NCBI RefSeq assembly: GCF_000369805.1
Contig: NZ_KB850224.1
Coordinates: 1,039,924-1,103,923 of the forward strand
Direction of reading: 5' to 3'
Length of the DNA stretch: 64,000 bases
DNA from: Acinetobacter sp. NIPH 2100
Lineage (GTDB): Bacteria; Pseudomonadota; Gammaproteobacteria; Pseudomonadales; Moraxellaceae
Each line of letters starts with the position of its first letter. The first letter of the stretch is position 1. A program made the position numbers and the translations under genes. The notes beneath the pieces were generated by a model, which searched no databases, was not told where the DNA came from, and worked only from the letters and a program-made list of their open reading frames with translations. Shown one piece after another: positions 54,888 through 64,000 of the stretch.

Positions 54888-55763
54888 ATGAAAGGTTTAA
54901 TCAAGGAAACTCATCCTATTATTCCTCGACGTCCAGTATTTGATTTTGCAGAAACACCGAGCCACTGGATTTATGATGATCCAATGGCAACGCAGATGCT
55001 GAATTTAATTAATCCGATTACCCCTGCACCAGAGCGTTGGTTCTGCCAGACTTTTAGAGATGCGCTACCTTTCATTCAAGATGAGCAATTAAAAATAGCT
55101 GTGATTGCTTTCATTAAACAGGAAGGTGCGCATAGCTATGGACATACTTTAGGGACGCGGCATATCGAAGCCTTAGGGATTGATTTAAGTCGCTATAGTA
55201 AAATGATGAACTGGATTTTTAATGACATGATTGGCCCTAAGCCATTGGGCTATGAATTAAAGCACGCTCGGTTAAAATCCACGTGGTTAAACACGCGCCT
55301 TGCCATGGTCGCAGCAGCGGAGCATTTAACCGGCGTGTTGGGACATTGGGTGCTCAATGCTGAAGGACTACAGCAAGCACCTGTCGATGAACAAATGCTG
55401 CGTTTATTGCTATGGCATGGTGCAGAAGAAGTAGAGCATCGTGAAGTGGCGGATGCGATGTTTCGGCATTTGAGCAATAATCTTGTATTACGAACAGGCG
55501 CAGCTGTTTTTACTTTCCCTCTATTTCTTGTATTGGCCTATATCGCTGTAGAAACTTTGGTGGCTAAGGACCCTCAATTGCCACATCGTTTTCGCTATAA
55601 AGATTATTTTCGTGCAGCGAGACAGGATCGTGTGCCGCGAGCAAGCTATATTGCACGTGCCTGTTTGCGCTACTTCCATCCCAAGCATAATCCATTGAAT
55701 GAAGGCTCAACAGCACAAGCCTTGGCATATCTAAACAATATGCCTGAGTTTAAGCCAACTTAG
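54888..55763 (+). CDS. PF10118-type 'metal-dependent hydrolase', paralog C
   Basis: This is a 291-aa, more diverged paralog. The conserved groups are FIKQEGAHSYGHTLGT, AEHLTGVLGHWVL, WHGAEEVEHREVADAMFRHL and RYFHPKHNP. The QExxHxxxH pattern is kept, with Gly replacing the Glu before the second His. It ends the operon, with the TetR gene convergent 20 bp downstream. Confidence 0.8.
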   Translation: MKGLIKETHPIIPRRPVFDFAETPSHWIYDDPMATQMLNLINPITPAPERWFCQTFRDALPFIQDEQLKIAVIAFIKQEGAHSYGHTLGTRHIEALGIDLSRYSKMMNWIFNDMIGPKPLGYELKHARLKSTWLNTRLAMVAAAEHLTGVLGHWVLNAEGLQQAPVDEQMLRLLLWHGAEEVEHREVADAMFRHLSNNLVLRTGAAVFTFPLFLVLAYIAVETLVAKDPQLPHRFRYKDYFRAARQDRVPRASYIARACLRYFHPKHNPLNEGSTAQALAYLNNMPEFKPT

Positions 55764-55783
55764 ATAGGAACGCTTCTTTCACC

Positions 55784-56410
55784 TTAGGCGATGCCTGCCA
55801 TCATCATTTGAATAGCAGCATCGCTATATTTTTTGAGTACATCAGAATCAGCAGGTGTGGATAAGAACTTAAATGCACCTGCGATAATCATACCGACGAT
55901 GGCATGCCCAGTCATTTCGGTATCCAGATCCGCTTTTAAATAACCGCACTTTACGCCATTTTTTAAATAGTCTGCGGTAAGTAAGCCACCGAGGTGCAGC
56001 AGATTATGCACCTGTGCTGTCATTTCTTTATCAATTGAAGTGGCTTCGAGCAGAATTAAGCGCACAGCGCGTGGGTTATCTTTGGCAAATTCCTGAAATT
56101 TACTGGAAATCCTTTCACATTGCGTTCGATAAGCGTCTAAGGTCGATACTGCATCTGGCGCATTTTCATCGGCCAACAAAGCTGTAATTTTAAACATGGT
56201 ATCGACAATGACTTTATCCAGAATATCTCGCTTATTCTCAAAATGACGATAGAAAGTACCATGACCGATACCCAGTCTTTTGGCAATGTCAGAGATCGCA
56301 GTTTGATGATAACCGCGTTCAGAAAATTCCAAAAAAGCAGCTTCAATAATTTCTGCTTGTAATTGAATACGTTGGCGCTCAGCACGCGAGAGAGTTGTTT
56401 GATCATTCAT
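55784..56410 (-). CDS. TetR-family regulator
   Basis: This is a 208-aa TetR protein. The N-terminal HTH is in ISDIAKRLGIGHGTFYRHFE. The C-terminal half is ligand-binding and helical. It diverges from the SDR/BVMO/esterase operon at 56538, and a 20-bp dyad in the gap is the likely operator. Sensing of a lipophilic substrate is typical for such regulators. Confidence 0.9.
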   Translation of the reverse strand: MNDQTTLSRAERQRIQLQAEIIEAAFLEFSERGYHQTAISDIAKRLGIGHGTFYRHFENKRDILDKVIVDTMFKITALLADENAPDAVSTLDAYRTQCERISSKFQEFAKDNPRAVRLILLEATSIDKEMTAQVHNLLHLGGLLTADYLKNGVKCGYLKADLDTEMTGHAIVGMIIAGAFKFLSTPADSDVLKKYSDAAIQMMMAGIA

Positions 56411-56430
56411 GCCAAAAATTTTATCAGAAC

Positions 56431-56450
56431 TTTATCGGAAATACGATAAA
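56431..56450. promoter_or_regulatory. Candidate TetR operator
   Basis: TTTATCG-GAAATA-CGATAAA is a perfect 7-6-7 inverted repeat between divergent TetR and SDR starts. A TTGACA box with CATTAT 17 bases later follows at about 56469, so repressor binding would block that promoter region. Confidence 0.65.
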
Positions 56451-56537
56451 ACAAAATTTAAGAAAATTGACACATCATTCCGTAAATGACATTATGTTCC
56501 GAATTGGTGATTTTTAACTCAACAAAGGATGTTTAAA

Positions 56538-57377
56538 ATGGGGAATAAACTCAGTTTTTTAAACAAAGTTGTACTCATCACGGGTGGTGGGCGAGGGATT
56601 GGTTTAGCCACAGCAATCGCATTCCGAAAACTTGGCGCTAAAGTGGCAATCGGTGATATTGATTTGGAACTGGCGCAACAAGCGGCCATTAAAGTGCAAG
56701 GTTTTGGTGGCTATTTGGATGTGCGGGTACAACACTCATTTCATGAATTCATTGAACAAATTGAAAAAGCACTTGGGCCAGTAGATATCTTGGTGAACAA
56801 CGCAGGCATTATGCCGATGGGCGCAATGATTGATGAAAGCCCTGCGATCACTGATGCGCAAATTGATATTAATTTACGTGGTGTGATTCATGGCATGAAA
56901 GCGGTACTGCCTAAAATGTTGCAACGCCAAACGGGTCATATCGTCAATGTGGCTTCTCTCGCTGGTAAATATCCGATTCCAGGTGCCAGTATTTATTGCG
57001 CGACGAAGTTTGCAGTGGTAGGGCTCACTGCTTCAATGCAACAGGAATTAAGAGACACGCCGATAGGTGTATCCGCTGTTTTACCATCCAAGGTCTTAAC
57101 CGAATTGTCCTCTGGAACAGGAGACAGTTTGCCGATTCCGACCGTAGAACCGCAAGATGTAGCGAATGCGATTATCAAAGCAGTAGCGCATAATCTGGCT
57201 GAAATTGCGGTGCCGAATTATTTAACCCATACCCCGAAAGCTTATGGATTGGTACCGCACTGGCTGAATACAGGGTTCCGTAAATTCATTGGGGATGATC
57301 GCATATTAAAAGGTCTCGATCAGAATGATCGAAAATCCTATACCCAGCGTTTAAACCAATTGGCGCAATCAAAATAA
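56538..57377 (+). CDS. Short-chain dehydrogenase (SDR)
   Basis: This is a 279-aa classical SDR with VVLITGGGRGIGLATAIAF, NNAGIMPMG, catalytic Ser in NVASLAGK and YCATK. ATG 56538 is preferred because AAGGA is nine bases upstream; ATG 56529 overlaps that site. It begins an operon with the monooxygenase and esterase, and would supply or use a ketone in that pathway. Confidence 0.9.
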   Translation: MGNKLSFLNKVVLITGGGRGIGLATAIAFRKLGAKVAIGDIDLELAQQAAIKVQGFGGYLDVRVQHSFHEFIEQIEKALGPVDILVNNAGIMPMGAMIDESPAITDAQIDINLRGVIHGMKAVLPKMLQRQTGHIVNVASLAGKYPIPGASIYCATKFAVVGLTASMQQELRDTPIGVSAVLPSKVLTELSSGTGDSLPIPTVEPQDVANAIIKAVAHNLAEIAVPNYLTHTPKAYGLVPHWLNTGFRKFIGDDRILKGLDQNDRKSYTQRLNQLAQSK

Positions 57378-57389
57378 GGATAAGCACTT

Positions 57390-58877
57390 ATGGCTCAAAT
57401 AGAAAAATTTCATGTTGTGATTATCGGTGCTGGTTTTGCAGGGATTGGCGCAGCGATTAAGTTACAGCAAGCAGGTTTCACCGATATCGTGATCTTGGAA
57501 AAAGCCGATGAAATTGGCGGTGTTTGGCGTGCCAATACCTACCCAGGCTGTGCTTGCGATGTTCCATCAGCGCTATATTCCTATTCTTTTGCACCGAATC
57601 CACAATGGAGTCGGGTCTTTGCACCGCAGCAAGAGATTAAGACCTATATTCAGACTGTAGCCAGACAATTTGATGTCGAAAAATATGTACGATTTGGTTA
57701 TGAAATGCAGGAAAGTGCTTGGGATGATCAGGCCAAACATTGGGTCGTTAAAACCAATCAAGGTTTAATTCATGCTCGCTTTGCAATTATGGCGGGTGGA
57801 CCAATGCATGAGCCTGTGTTGCCAAAAATTACTGGCTTAGAAAGCTTTAAAGGGGTTCAATTTCATTCAGCAGAATGGAATCATGATTTTGATTTAACGG
57901 GTAAGAAAGTTGCCGTTGTCGGGGCAGGTGCTTCGGCAATTCAATTTGTTCCTGAAATTCAAACCAAAGTTGCAAAACTGACTTTATTTCAACGGACACC
58001 GCAATGGGTACTGCCAAAAATGGATCAGAGTCTACCCAAGCTTGCGCAGGCACTGTTTAAAGTATTGCCGGTTACACAGCGTCTAACTCGCTATGGCGTA
58101 TATGGGGTGTTTGAATCATTAAATTCAAGCATGCATCATCCGAAATTGGTTAGTCAGATTGAGCGCTTAGCCAAGTGGAATATCCGTCTAGGGGTAAAAG
58201 ACCCCGCATTAAGAGCAAAACTTTTGCCTGATTTTACCATTGGCTGTAAACGGGTGTTGCAATCGAATCAATGGTATCCCGCATTGGCACAATCGAATGT
58301 GGATGTGCTACGTAGTGGGGTAAAAGAAGTTCGTGGTAATACCGTGATTGCCAGTGATGGATCGGAACATGAAGTCGATGCCATTATCTTTGGTACAGGC
58401 TTTGAAGTGAGTAATCCACCCATTGCCAAGCAGATTCGCAATAAGTATGGCAAAACCATGGATGAGGTGTGGCAGGGCAGTGCCAAAGGCTATCTCGGTA
58501 CTGTAGTTGAAGGCTGTCCAAATGCTTTTGTGATGTTTGGTCCTAATATTGCGGTGAGTTCATCAGCACTGATCATCATTGAGGCGCAATTGGCGTATAT
58601 CTTGGATATGTTGAAGAAGGTGCAGACACAACAGATTGAAAGCGTTGAAATTCGTACTGAAGTATTGCAGCAATATAATGATGAAATCCAAGCAGCATTA
58701 AAAAATACAGTCTGGAATACGGGCGGGTGCAGCAGCTATTTTATCGATCGTAATGGACGTAACAGTACTTTATGGCCGTGGACGACTTTTGAAATGCGAT
58801 CCCGATTATCACAATGTGATCTCAAAGACTATGTACTTGGTTTTACGGATGCCGAAACCAAGAAAAAAGCCAGTTAA
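57390..58877 (+). CDS. Baeyer-Villiger-type flavin monooxygenase
   Basis: This is a 495-aa FAD/NADPH monooxygenase. It has FAD-binding IIGAGFAGIGAAIKLQ at the start, the NADPH motif VAVVGAGASAIQFVPEI, and between them the BVMO fingerprint FxGxxxHxxxW as FKGVQFHSAEW (followed by Asn instead of Pro/Asp). BVMOs insert oxygen next to a ketone to give an ester or lactone. The neighbouring SDR (alcohol to ketone) and esterase (ester cleavage) fit that order. Substrate unknown. Confidence 0.92.
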   Translation: MAQIEKFHVVIIGAGFAGIGAAIKLQQAGFTDIVILEKADEIGGVWRANTYPGCACDVPSALYSYSFAPNPQWSRVFAPQQEIKTYIQTVARQFDVEKYVRFGYEMQESAWDDQAKHWVVKTNQGLIHARFAIMAGGPMHEPVLPKITGLESFKGVQFHSAEWNHDFDLTGKKVAVVGAGASAIQFVPEIQTKVAKLTLFQRTPQWVLPKMDQSLPKLAQALFKVLPVTQRLTRYGVYGVFESLNSSMHHPKLVSQIERLAKWNIRLGVKDPALRAKLLPDFTIGCKRVLQSNQWYPALAQSNVDVLRSGVKEVRGNTVIASDGSEHEVDAIIFGTGFEVSNPPIAKQIRNKYGKTMDEVWQGSAKGYLGTVVEGCPNAFVMFGPNIAVSSSALIIIEAQLAYILDMLKKVQTQQIESVEIRTEVLQQYNDEIQAALKNTVWNTGGCSSYFIDRNGRNSTLWPWTTFEMRSRLSQCDLKDYVLGFTDAETKKKAS

Positions 58878-58912
58878 TTCAAAACTGTTTGAGCTAATGT
58901 TAGGAGGGATGA

Positions 58913-59839
58913 ATGCAGCAGAAACTAATTGAAACGGGCCTGAAAATAGGTTTGCGGCTGAGTTTTAAGCTGGCCAGTGGTTTGGCTTTGCCTTTTCCTG
59001 TTTTGCGTACTGCAATGGAAGTGGGCTCAACTATTTTTAAACCAAGAGCCGATGTTTGGGTCAAACAGATTAAATTGAGAGACTCATTCGACCAACGTAT
59101 TGTGCATGCTGAAGTTGCAACGCCTGAAGATGAAACTCATGGAGTGTTATTACACTGTCATGGTGGGGCATTTTTTGCAGGTTCATCGAGAACACATCGC
59201 GCTTTATCGACCGAGTTCGCTGCACGGGGCAAGGTAAAAGTGTATATGCTGGATTATCGTCGAGCACCAGAACATCCATATCCTGCCGCATTAAATGATG
59301 TTAAATCGGTCTATCAACATTTATTGAATGATGGTTGGAAGCCTGAACAGATTATTTTGGGGGGAGATTCTGGTGGTTGTGCTTTGGCCTTAGCCTTAAC
59401 CCTTGAACTGAGATCAGCAGGGCATACTTTACCTGCTGGAATAGTAATGATCTCTCCTTATGTGGATATCAGCTTAAGTTCAGCTTCTGTTTATAAAAAT
59501 GCCAAACGTGATCCGATGATTAAAAGCTATGCCTTGAAACGTGGTGGCGATGGGTATCGAGGTCAGTTAGCAGCGCGTAATCCGCTGATTTCTCCAATTT
59601 TTGCTGATTTAAGCAATCTTCCACCGATGTTGATTCAGGCCGGAAGCGAGGAAATCTTGGTCGATGATGCGACCCATTTAGCTGAACGTGCCCAGCAATC
59701 TGGTGTGCTGGTGAGTCTGCAGATTTATGAAAATATGTGGCATAACTTCCAGATGTTTAATCGCTTTATTCACAAGTCTGAACAGGCCTTAGATGAAATT
59801 GGCCACTTTATGCAGAAGGTCTTAATCAAGGAGAAATAA
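58913..59839 (+). CDS. Alpha/beta hydrolase, hormone-sensitive-lipase type
   Basis: This is a 308-aa esterase. The oxyanion-hole motif is HCHGGAFFAGS and the nucleophile elbow is GGDSGGCAL (GxSxG). The acid Asp and His near the end (EILVDDATH, YENMWHNF) complete the triad. A hydrophobic N-terminus (LASGLALPFPVLR) may associate with membranes. It would cleave the ester formed by the monooxygenase. Confidence 0.9.
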   Translation: MQQKLIETGLKIGLRLSFKLASGLALPFPVLRTAMEVGSTIFKPRADVWVKQIKLRDSFDQRIVHAEVATPEDETHGVLLHCHGGAFFAGSSRTHRALSTEFAARGKVKVYMLDYRRAPEHPYPAALNDVKSVYQHLLNDGWKPEQIILGGDSGGCALALALTLELRSAGHTLPAGIVMISPYVDISLSSASVYKNAKRDPMIKSYALKRGGDGYRGQLAARNPLISPIFADLSNLPPMLIQAGSEEILVDDATHLAERAQQSGVLVSLQIYENMWHNFQMFNRFIHKSEQALDEIGHFMQKVLIKEK

Positions 59840-60088
59840 TTGTTTAGCGTTTTAACTTAAATTTTTAACAACGGTTCATTTTAATTTTAAAGCCTATATT
59901 TTTGATGGAGATGAAAGCCATCAAAATTTTAAAAATAAAAAACACGCATGCAATTCGAACAAATTTAAAACGCATAACTTCACTGAACATTCTTTTTTTT
60001 ATTCTGATCCATCTTAAACATATTGTTTATTTGTGGACATGTCGTGTGCTTCAAGAATAGCCTAAGCTACCCTTGAAACCTCTCAGAC
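59840..60088. other. Intergenic gap between convergent units
   Basis: About 250 bp of AT-rich DNA between the esterase stop and the efflux gene stop. No clear hairpin with a T-tract was found. Confidence 0.3.
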
Positions 60089-61534
60089 TTATGATCGCGC
60101 TAAGCCTCCACCTAAGACTTTATACAGTTCAATTTGGTTATTGAGTTGAGCTTGTTCGAGTAACAATAACGCTTGTTCAGCTGCGTAAGCAGAACGTTGG
60201 GCATCCAAGACACTCAAATAACTATCAATTCCTGTACGAAAACGAGCCATTGAGAGTTGATATGTTGCACGACTGGCATCGACTAAACGTCGCTGCGCTA
60301 TCATCCGTTGGTCCATATTGGCACGTGTGGCGAGAGTATCATTGACCTCGCGAAATGCGGATTGAATCGATTTTTCATAATTCGACAGCGCGATTTGCTG
60401 CTCGATTTTTGAAATTTTGAGATTGGTTTGGCGTGTTCCCCAATCAAAAATCGGTAGATCCAGACTGGGGCCAATCGACCAGACAGCATGACCAGATTTA
60501 AACAGATCGCTGAGTTTGGTCGAAGCATATCCCGTTGAGCCCGTTAAAGAGATGTTTGGAAATAATGCGGCTTTGGCAACTGCAATATTGGCGCCAGCTT
60601 CCTGTAATTGATATTCGGCGAGCTTGAGATCAGGACGATTATTGAGTAAATCACTGGGTAAGCCTGTGCCAAAAATGTCTCGTGCCGTCATGGTTTTAAC
60701 AGGCTGTTGTGCCAATAGATGGATTGGAAGCTGTTGACCGACCAACAGGTTGAGTAAATTTTGTGCCTGAGCAATTTGAGTCTGATAACGTGCGGCGTCG
60801 TGACGCGCTGTTTCGACTGAGATCTCAGACTGGCGTAATGGAAGCTCACTTTCAATGCCAGCACTGAAACGCTTTTGATTGAGCTGATAAGCATCAAGTT
60901 GGGTTTTAAGGGTTTGCTGGGCAAGTTTTAAATGTGCACTGGCAAAGGCGTAATCCAACCAAGCTTGACTGATTTGGCTGATCAGACTGATCTGCATTGC
61001 ATCACGAGCACTTTGTGTTGCCAGATAGCGATCCAGTGCAGCACCTTTCAGATGACGTATTCGTCCCCAAAAATCCAGTTCATAAGCTGTGATTCCGAGA
61101 CCCACTTGAAAAGTTGAGCTTGGATTGTTTGGATTACTGACAAAGACTTGGCGTGTCATATTGGCGTTTGCACCAATGACAGGCAGCTGATTGTTTTGCG
61201 TAATTTGGTACTGTTGCTGTGCTCGCTGAATATTCAGCGTTACCGTCCGCAAATCACGATTATTGCTAAGAGCAAGCTCAATCACTTGCACTAAACGAGG
61301 ATCGGAAAGAAACTCCCGATAACCCTGTGTTGCAATCGAGCGAGCATTCACTTGATGATCAAAAGTTTCAGCAATATTTGCTTGAATCATCGGTTTTTGG
61401 GGGCTGATATTTTGGCATCCACTCAGCGAAATGCCCAAAGTTCCGATCATCATTGCAATACTTGACATTTTCGACCATGAATCGTGCTGATTCAACAGAC
61501 TAGAGGGCATGGCGAAGGATAATTTTTTGTTCAT
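60089..61534 (-). CDS. TolC/NodT-type outer-membrane efflux lipoprotein
   Basis: This is a 481-aa outer-membrane factor. Its lipobox is LGISLSGC (Cys about residue 40). The rest is two OEP repeats, with the characteristic GTGLPSDLLNNRPDLKLAEY and a periplasmic helical barrel. It overlaps the RND gene by four bases and would form the exit duct of that pump. Confidence 0.93.
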   Translation of the reverse strand: MNKKLSFAMPSSLLNQHDSWSKMSSIAMMIGTLGISLSGCQNISPQKPMIQANIAETFDHQVNARSIATQGYREFLSDPRLVQVIELALSNNRDLRTVTLNIQRAQQQYQITQNNQLPVIGANANMTRQVFVSNPNNPSSTFQVGLGITAYELDFWGRIRHLKGAALDRYLATQSARDAMQISLISQISQAWLDYAFASAHLKLAQQTLKTQLDAYQLNQKRFSAGIESELPLRQSEISVETARHDAARYQTQIAQAQNLLNLLVGQQLPIHLLAQQPVKTMTARDIFGTGLPSDLLNNRPDLKLAEYQLQEAGANIAVAKAALFPNISLTGSTGYASTKLSDLFKSGHAVWSIGPSLDLPIFDWGTRQTNLKISKIEQQIALSNYEKSIQSAFREVNDTLATRANMDQRMIAQRRLVDASRATYQLSMARFRTGIDSYLSVLDAQRSAYAAEQALLLLEQAQLNNQIELYKVLGGGLARS

Positions 61535-64000
61535 GCTTTGTACTCCATCGCCTCAATTTTCTCTAGTTCCTGTACGCGAGCAGAGCTGTGGTTATGTTGT
61601 CGTGCCAACAGACTATAAATGGTCGGTAACACAAACAGGGTAAAGAAGGTGCCAATCAACATTCCACATACAATCACCAAACCAAGACCAAAACGACTAT
61701 GCGCGCCTGCACCCGTGGCAAACAGTAATGGAATAAGACCAAACACCATTGCTGCCGTGGTCATGAGAATAGGGCGTAAACGAATTTGCGCTGCCTTAAG
61801 AATGGCAGCTTGTTTGTTTAGCCCTTCATGGATTTGCAACTCATTGGCGAATTCAACCATCAAAATACCATGCTTACTAATCAGTCCAATTAATGTGACC
61901 AGACCAATTTGGGTGTAGATATTGACAGTGGCAAAGCCGAGTGCCAAAGGAATTAATGCCCCACAAATTGACAGTGGCACAGTAATTAAAATAATGAATG
62001 GATCAACCAGGCTCTCATATTGCGCAGCCAAAACCAGATAAATCACCACCAATGCAGCCAAGAATGCAAATAAGAGGGTATTTCCTTCTTGCATATATTG
62101 ACGAGCATCAGCTTGCCAGTCATGGCTAAACCCTGTGGGTAGTTCGGTAGTGACTTGTTCAAGAAAGGCCAAGGCTTGACCTAGAGAAACACCAGGAGCT
62201 GGAATGGCTTGGAAGGTTGCAGCATTTTGTTGATTAAACTGTGTCAGCTTATTCGGTTCGACTGTTTCATTTAAATGCACAACAGTAGACAAGGGGATCA
62301 GTGTGCCTTGATCCGTACGAATAAACTGACTTGTTAAGGCTTGTGGGGTTAAGCGTTGGCTATTGATACTTTGAGGAATGACATCATAGGCACGTCCCAG
62401 CATATTGAAACGATTGACATAGTTTTCACCCACCAAGGTTGCCAATGCCTCTCCAATATCTTGCATACGGATACCCAAACTATTGGCTTTGGCCCGATCT
62501 ACCTCAATTTTCATCATTGGATTATTGAAATCCAGATCACTGTCGACCACCACAAATAGGCCACTTTCACGGGCTTTTTGTTTAATACGCTCCATGGCTT
62601 GGTAAATCGTTGAATAGTCTTGAGCACTGCGCAGTACCATCTGGATTGGGAGTCCACCAGTTGAACCTGGCAAAGCTGGATTTTGGAACACAAAAATACT
62701 GGTGCCTTCTACCGAACCGACTTTGGCTTGCAGTTCCTGCTGGATGTCATCGGCAGAGCGCGAACGTGCCGCCCATGTGGATAAGGTCGTGCCACCAAAG
62801 CTTGCCGCAGGTCCATCGGTTCCGTTGATAATCCATGTGGTACTGGTTTCAGGCAGTTCCCAGAACACTTTATCCAATTCATAGTTGAAGTGTTCGGCAT
62901 AATTTAAATTGGCATGTTGAGGCGCTTTAATTGCAGTGAGCACACTGGCTTGATCTTCCAGGGGCGCTAACTCTTTTTGTGGCAGTTGATAGAGCAAAGG
63001 CAGGCTGGCAAAAACAGCCATGGCAAAGACGACGGTAATCCAGCGATGTTGTAGTGAAAATTGCAGTAAGCGGTGATATACCTGAGTTAAGCGTTCGAAA
63101 AACCATTCAGCAGCTTTGGCCATTCGGCCTTCATCCTGTTTGGATTGCAGTAAATAAGAACTCATTACAGGCGAAAGGGTCAGGGCAATCAGCCCAGAAA
63201 CCAGAACTGCACCTGCAAGCGTTAAGGCAAACTCTTTAAATAATGAGCCTGTTAGTCCCCCCATTAAACCAATCGGTGCATAGACCGCAGCGAGGGTAAT
63301 CGTCATAGCGATCACGGGACCTGCGACTTCTCGCGCACCCATTAAAGCGGCTGCGATAGGAGACAGACCTTCCTCAATATGACGATGCACGTTTTCTACT
63401 ACCACAATGGCATCATCCACCACCAATCCAATTGCCAGTACCATGGCCAGTAGGGTAAGTAAGTTAATACTAAAACCAAACAGCAGCATGAGCCCCAAAG
63501 CACCGAGCATGGAAAGCGGAATAGTCGCCACAGGAATCAATACACTACGCAGCGAACCCAGACAGAGATAGATCACTGCAATCACGATAAGCAGTGCTTC
63601 GATAAATGTGTGTAAGACTTCATCAATTGAAGCATCGATAAATCGTGCCGTTTCATAGGCCAGATTGACCTTTACGCTGGGCGGTAAGGTTTTTTCGATC
63701 TCAGGTAACTTATCTTTAATGCCTTGTACAATAATCAGCGGATTACCTGTAGGCGTGGCTTGCAAACCGACGAAAATGGCAGGTTTACCATCCATTGAGG
63801 CACTGGTTTCAGTTGAAGCTGCACCGAGTTCAACGGTTGCTACATCCTGTAAATGAATGAGGTTTTGACCATCATTGCGAATCACCAGATTTTTAAAATC
63901 CTGAATACTGGTGAGATTGGTGGAAACATTGACATTGGAAACCACCAATTCGCCTTTGACCTGACCAGGCGCTGCTTGATAGTTATTTTGTCGAATGGCA
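61531..64000 (-). CDS. RND efflux pump inner-membrane subunit, partial
   Basis: This is the C-terminal part (about 820 residues) of a resistance-nodulation-division transporter; the N-terminus lies beyond the right edge. The first readable residues are IRQNNYQAAPGQVKGELVV, a conserved porter-domain stretch. The proton-relay helix 4 includes GLVVDDAIVVVENVHRH (two Asp). The second half carries SKHGILMVEFANELQ. The substrate is unknown; it might export products or toxic intermediates of the neighbouring catabolic cluster. A periplasmic adaptor gene is expected just outside the window. Confidence 0.94.
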   Translation of the reverse strand, partial: AIRQNNYQAAPGQVKGELVVSNVNVSTNLTSIQDFKNLVIRNDGQNLIHLQDVATVELGAASTETSASMDGKPAIFVGLQATPTGNPLIIVQGIKDKLPEIEKTLPPSVKVNLAYETARFIDASIDEVLHTFIEALLIVIAVIYLCLGSLRSVLIPVATIPLSMLGALGLMLLFGFSINLLTLLAMVLAIGLVVDDAIVVVENVHRHIEEGLSPIAAALMGAREVAGPVIAMTITLAAVYAPIGLMGGLTGSLFKEFALTLAGAVLVSGLIALTLSPVMSSYLLQSKQDEGRMAKAAEWFFERLTQVYHRLLQFSLQHRWITVVFAMAVFASLPLLYQLPQKELAPLEDQASVLTAIKAPQHANLNYAEHFNYELDKVFWELPETSTTWIINGTDGPAASFGGTTLSTWAARSRSADDIQQELQAKVGSVEGTSIFVFQNPALPGSTGGLPIQMVLRSAQDYSTIYQAMERIKQKARESGLFVVVDSDLDFNNPMMKIEVDRAKANSLGIRMQDIGEALATLVGENYVNRFNMLGRAYDVIPQSINSQRLTPQALTSQFIRTDQGTLIPLSTVVHLNETVEPNKLTQFNQQNAATFQAIPAPGVSLGQALAFLEQVTTELPTGFSHDWQADARQYMQEGNTLLFAFLAALVVIYLVLAAQYESLVDPFIILITVPLSICGALIPLALGFATVNIYTQIGLVTLIGLISKHGILMVEFANELQIHEGLNKQAAILKAAQIRLRPILMTTAAMVFGLIPLLFATGAGAHSRFGLGLVIVCGMLIGTFFTLFVLPTIYSLLARQHNHSSARVQELEKIEAMEYKA

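Overview
The window looks like chromosomal DNA of an Acinetobacter species (gamma-proteobacteria). It is low-GC, its protein families are typical of the genus, and it carries remnants that resemble the 3' end of tmRNA (ssrA). No replication origin, rRNA, CRISPR array or intact insertion sequence was seen. One tRNA is present, an initiator tRNA-Met.

Layout. (1) 0.1-12.1 kb: an amine-catabolism locus. A BCCT transporter diverges from an operon encoding a Rieske oxygenase, an aldehyde dehydrogenase, a fused rubredoxin/FAD reductase, a DAO-type FAD oxidoreductase and a small cupin. A porin, a MarC-family protein, two EamA exporters and an orphan Phd-type antitoxin follow. A 43-bp motif recurs in front of several of these units. 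(2) 12.1-19 kb: a decayed stretch with small ORFs, a frameshifted gene, a metallo-beta-lactamase-fold relic, the initiator tRNA, a cold-shock gene and an LpxL-type acyltransferase broken by one amber codon. (3) 18.9-29.95 kb: a guanidine-assimilation locus. It has a guanidine-I (ykkC) riboswitch, two DUF1989 proteins (carboxyguanidine deiminase subunits), a urea/guanidine carboxylase, a NikR-like regulator that has lost most nickel ligands, an ABC transporter, a 2-oxoglutarate/Fe(II)-type oxygenase and one unknown protein. All three transcription units have a sigma-54 type promoter (GG-N10-GC) and the same 28-bp operator, GTATTAC-N14-GTATTAC.

(4) 30-38.5 kb: a graveyard of elements that appear to have inserted at ssrA, with degenerate ssrA-end repeats, integrase C-terminal relics and a ferredoxin relic. 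It contains an intact ars operon (two unrelated arsenate reductases, ArsR, Acr3, ArsH) and an NDH-2-like flavoprotein next to an Rrf2 regulator. (5) 38.7-42.9 kb: a Fur-box-preceded FecI/FecR/TonB-receptor iron-uptake system. (6) 42.9-59.9 kb: a catabolic cluster of SDRs, a Baeyer-Villiger monooxygenase, an HSL-type esterase, an old-yellow-enzyme relative, an acetoacetate-decarboxylase-like protein and three paralogous 'metal-dependent hydrolases' whose residues look like diiron ligands. HxlR, MocR, AraC and TetR regulators lie among them. (7) 60-64 kb: a TolC-type outer-membrane factor and an RND pump that runs off the right edge.

The guanidine locus is the most system-like feature. Sigma-54, the NikR-like regulator and the riboswitch together would give nitrogen-, ligand- and guanidine-dependent control. 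The oxygenase plus ABC importer suggest that guanidine may be released inside the cell from an imported guanidino compound. That last step is inference.
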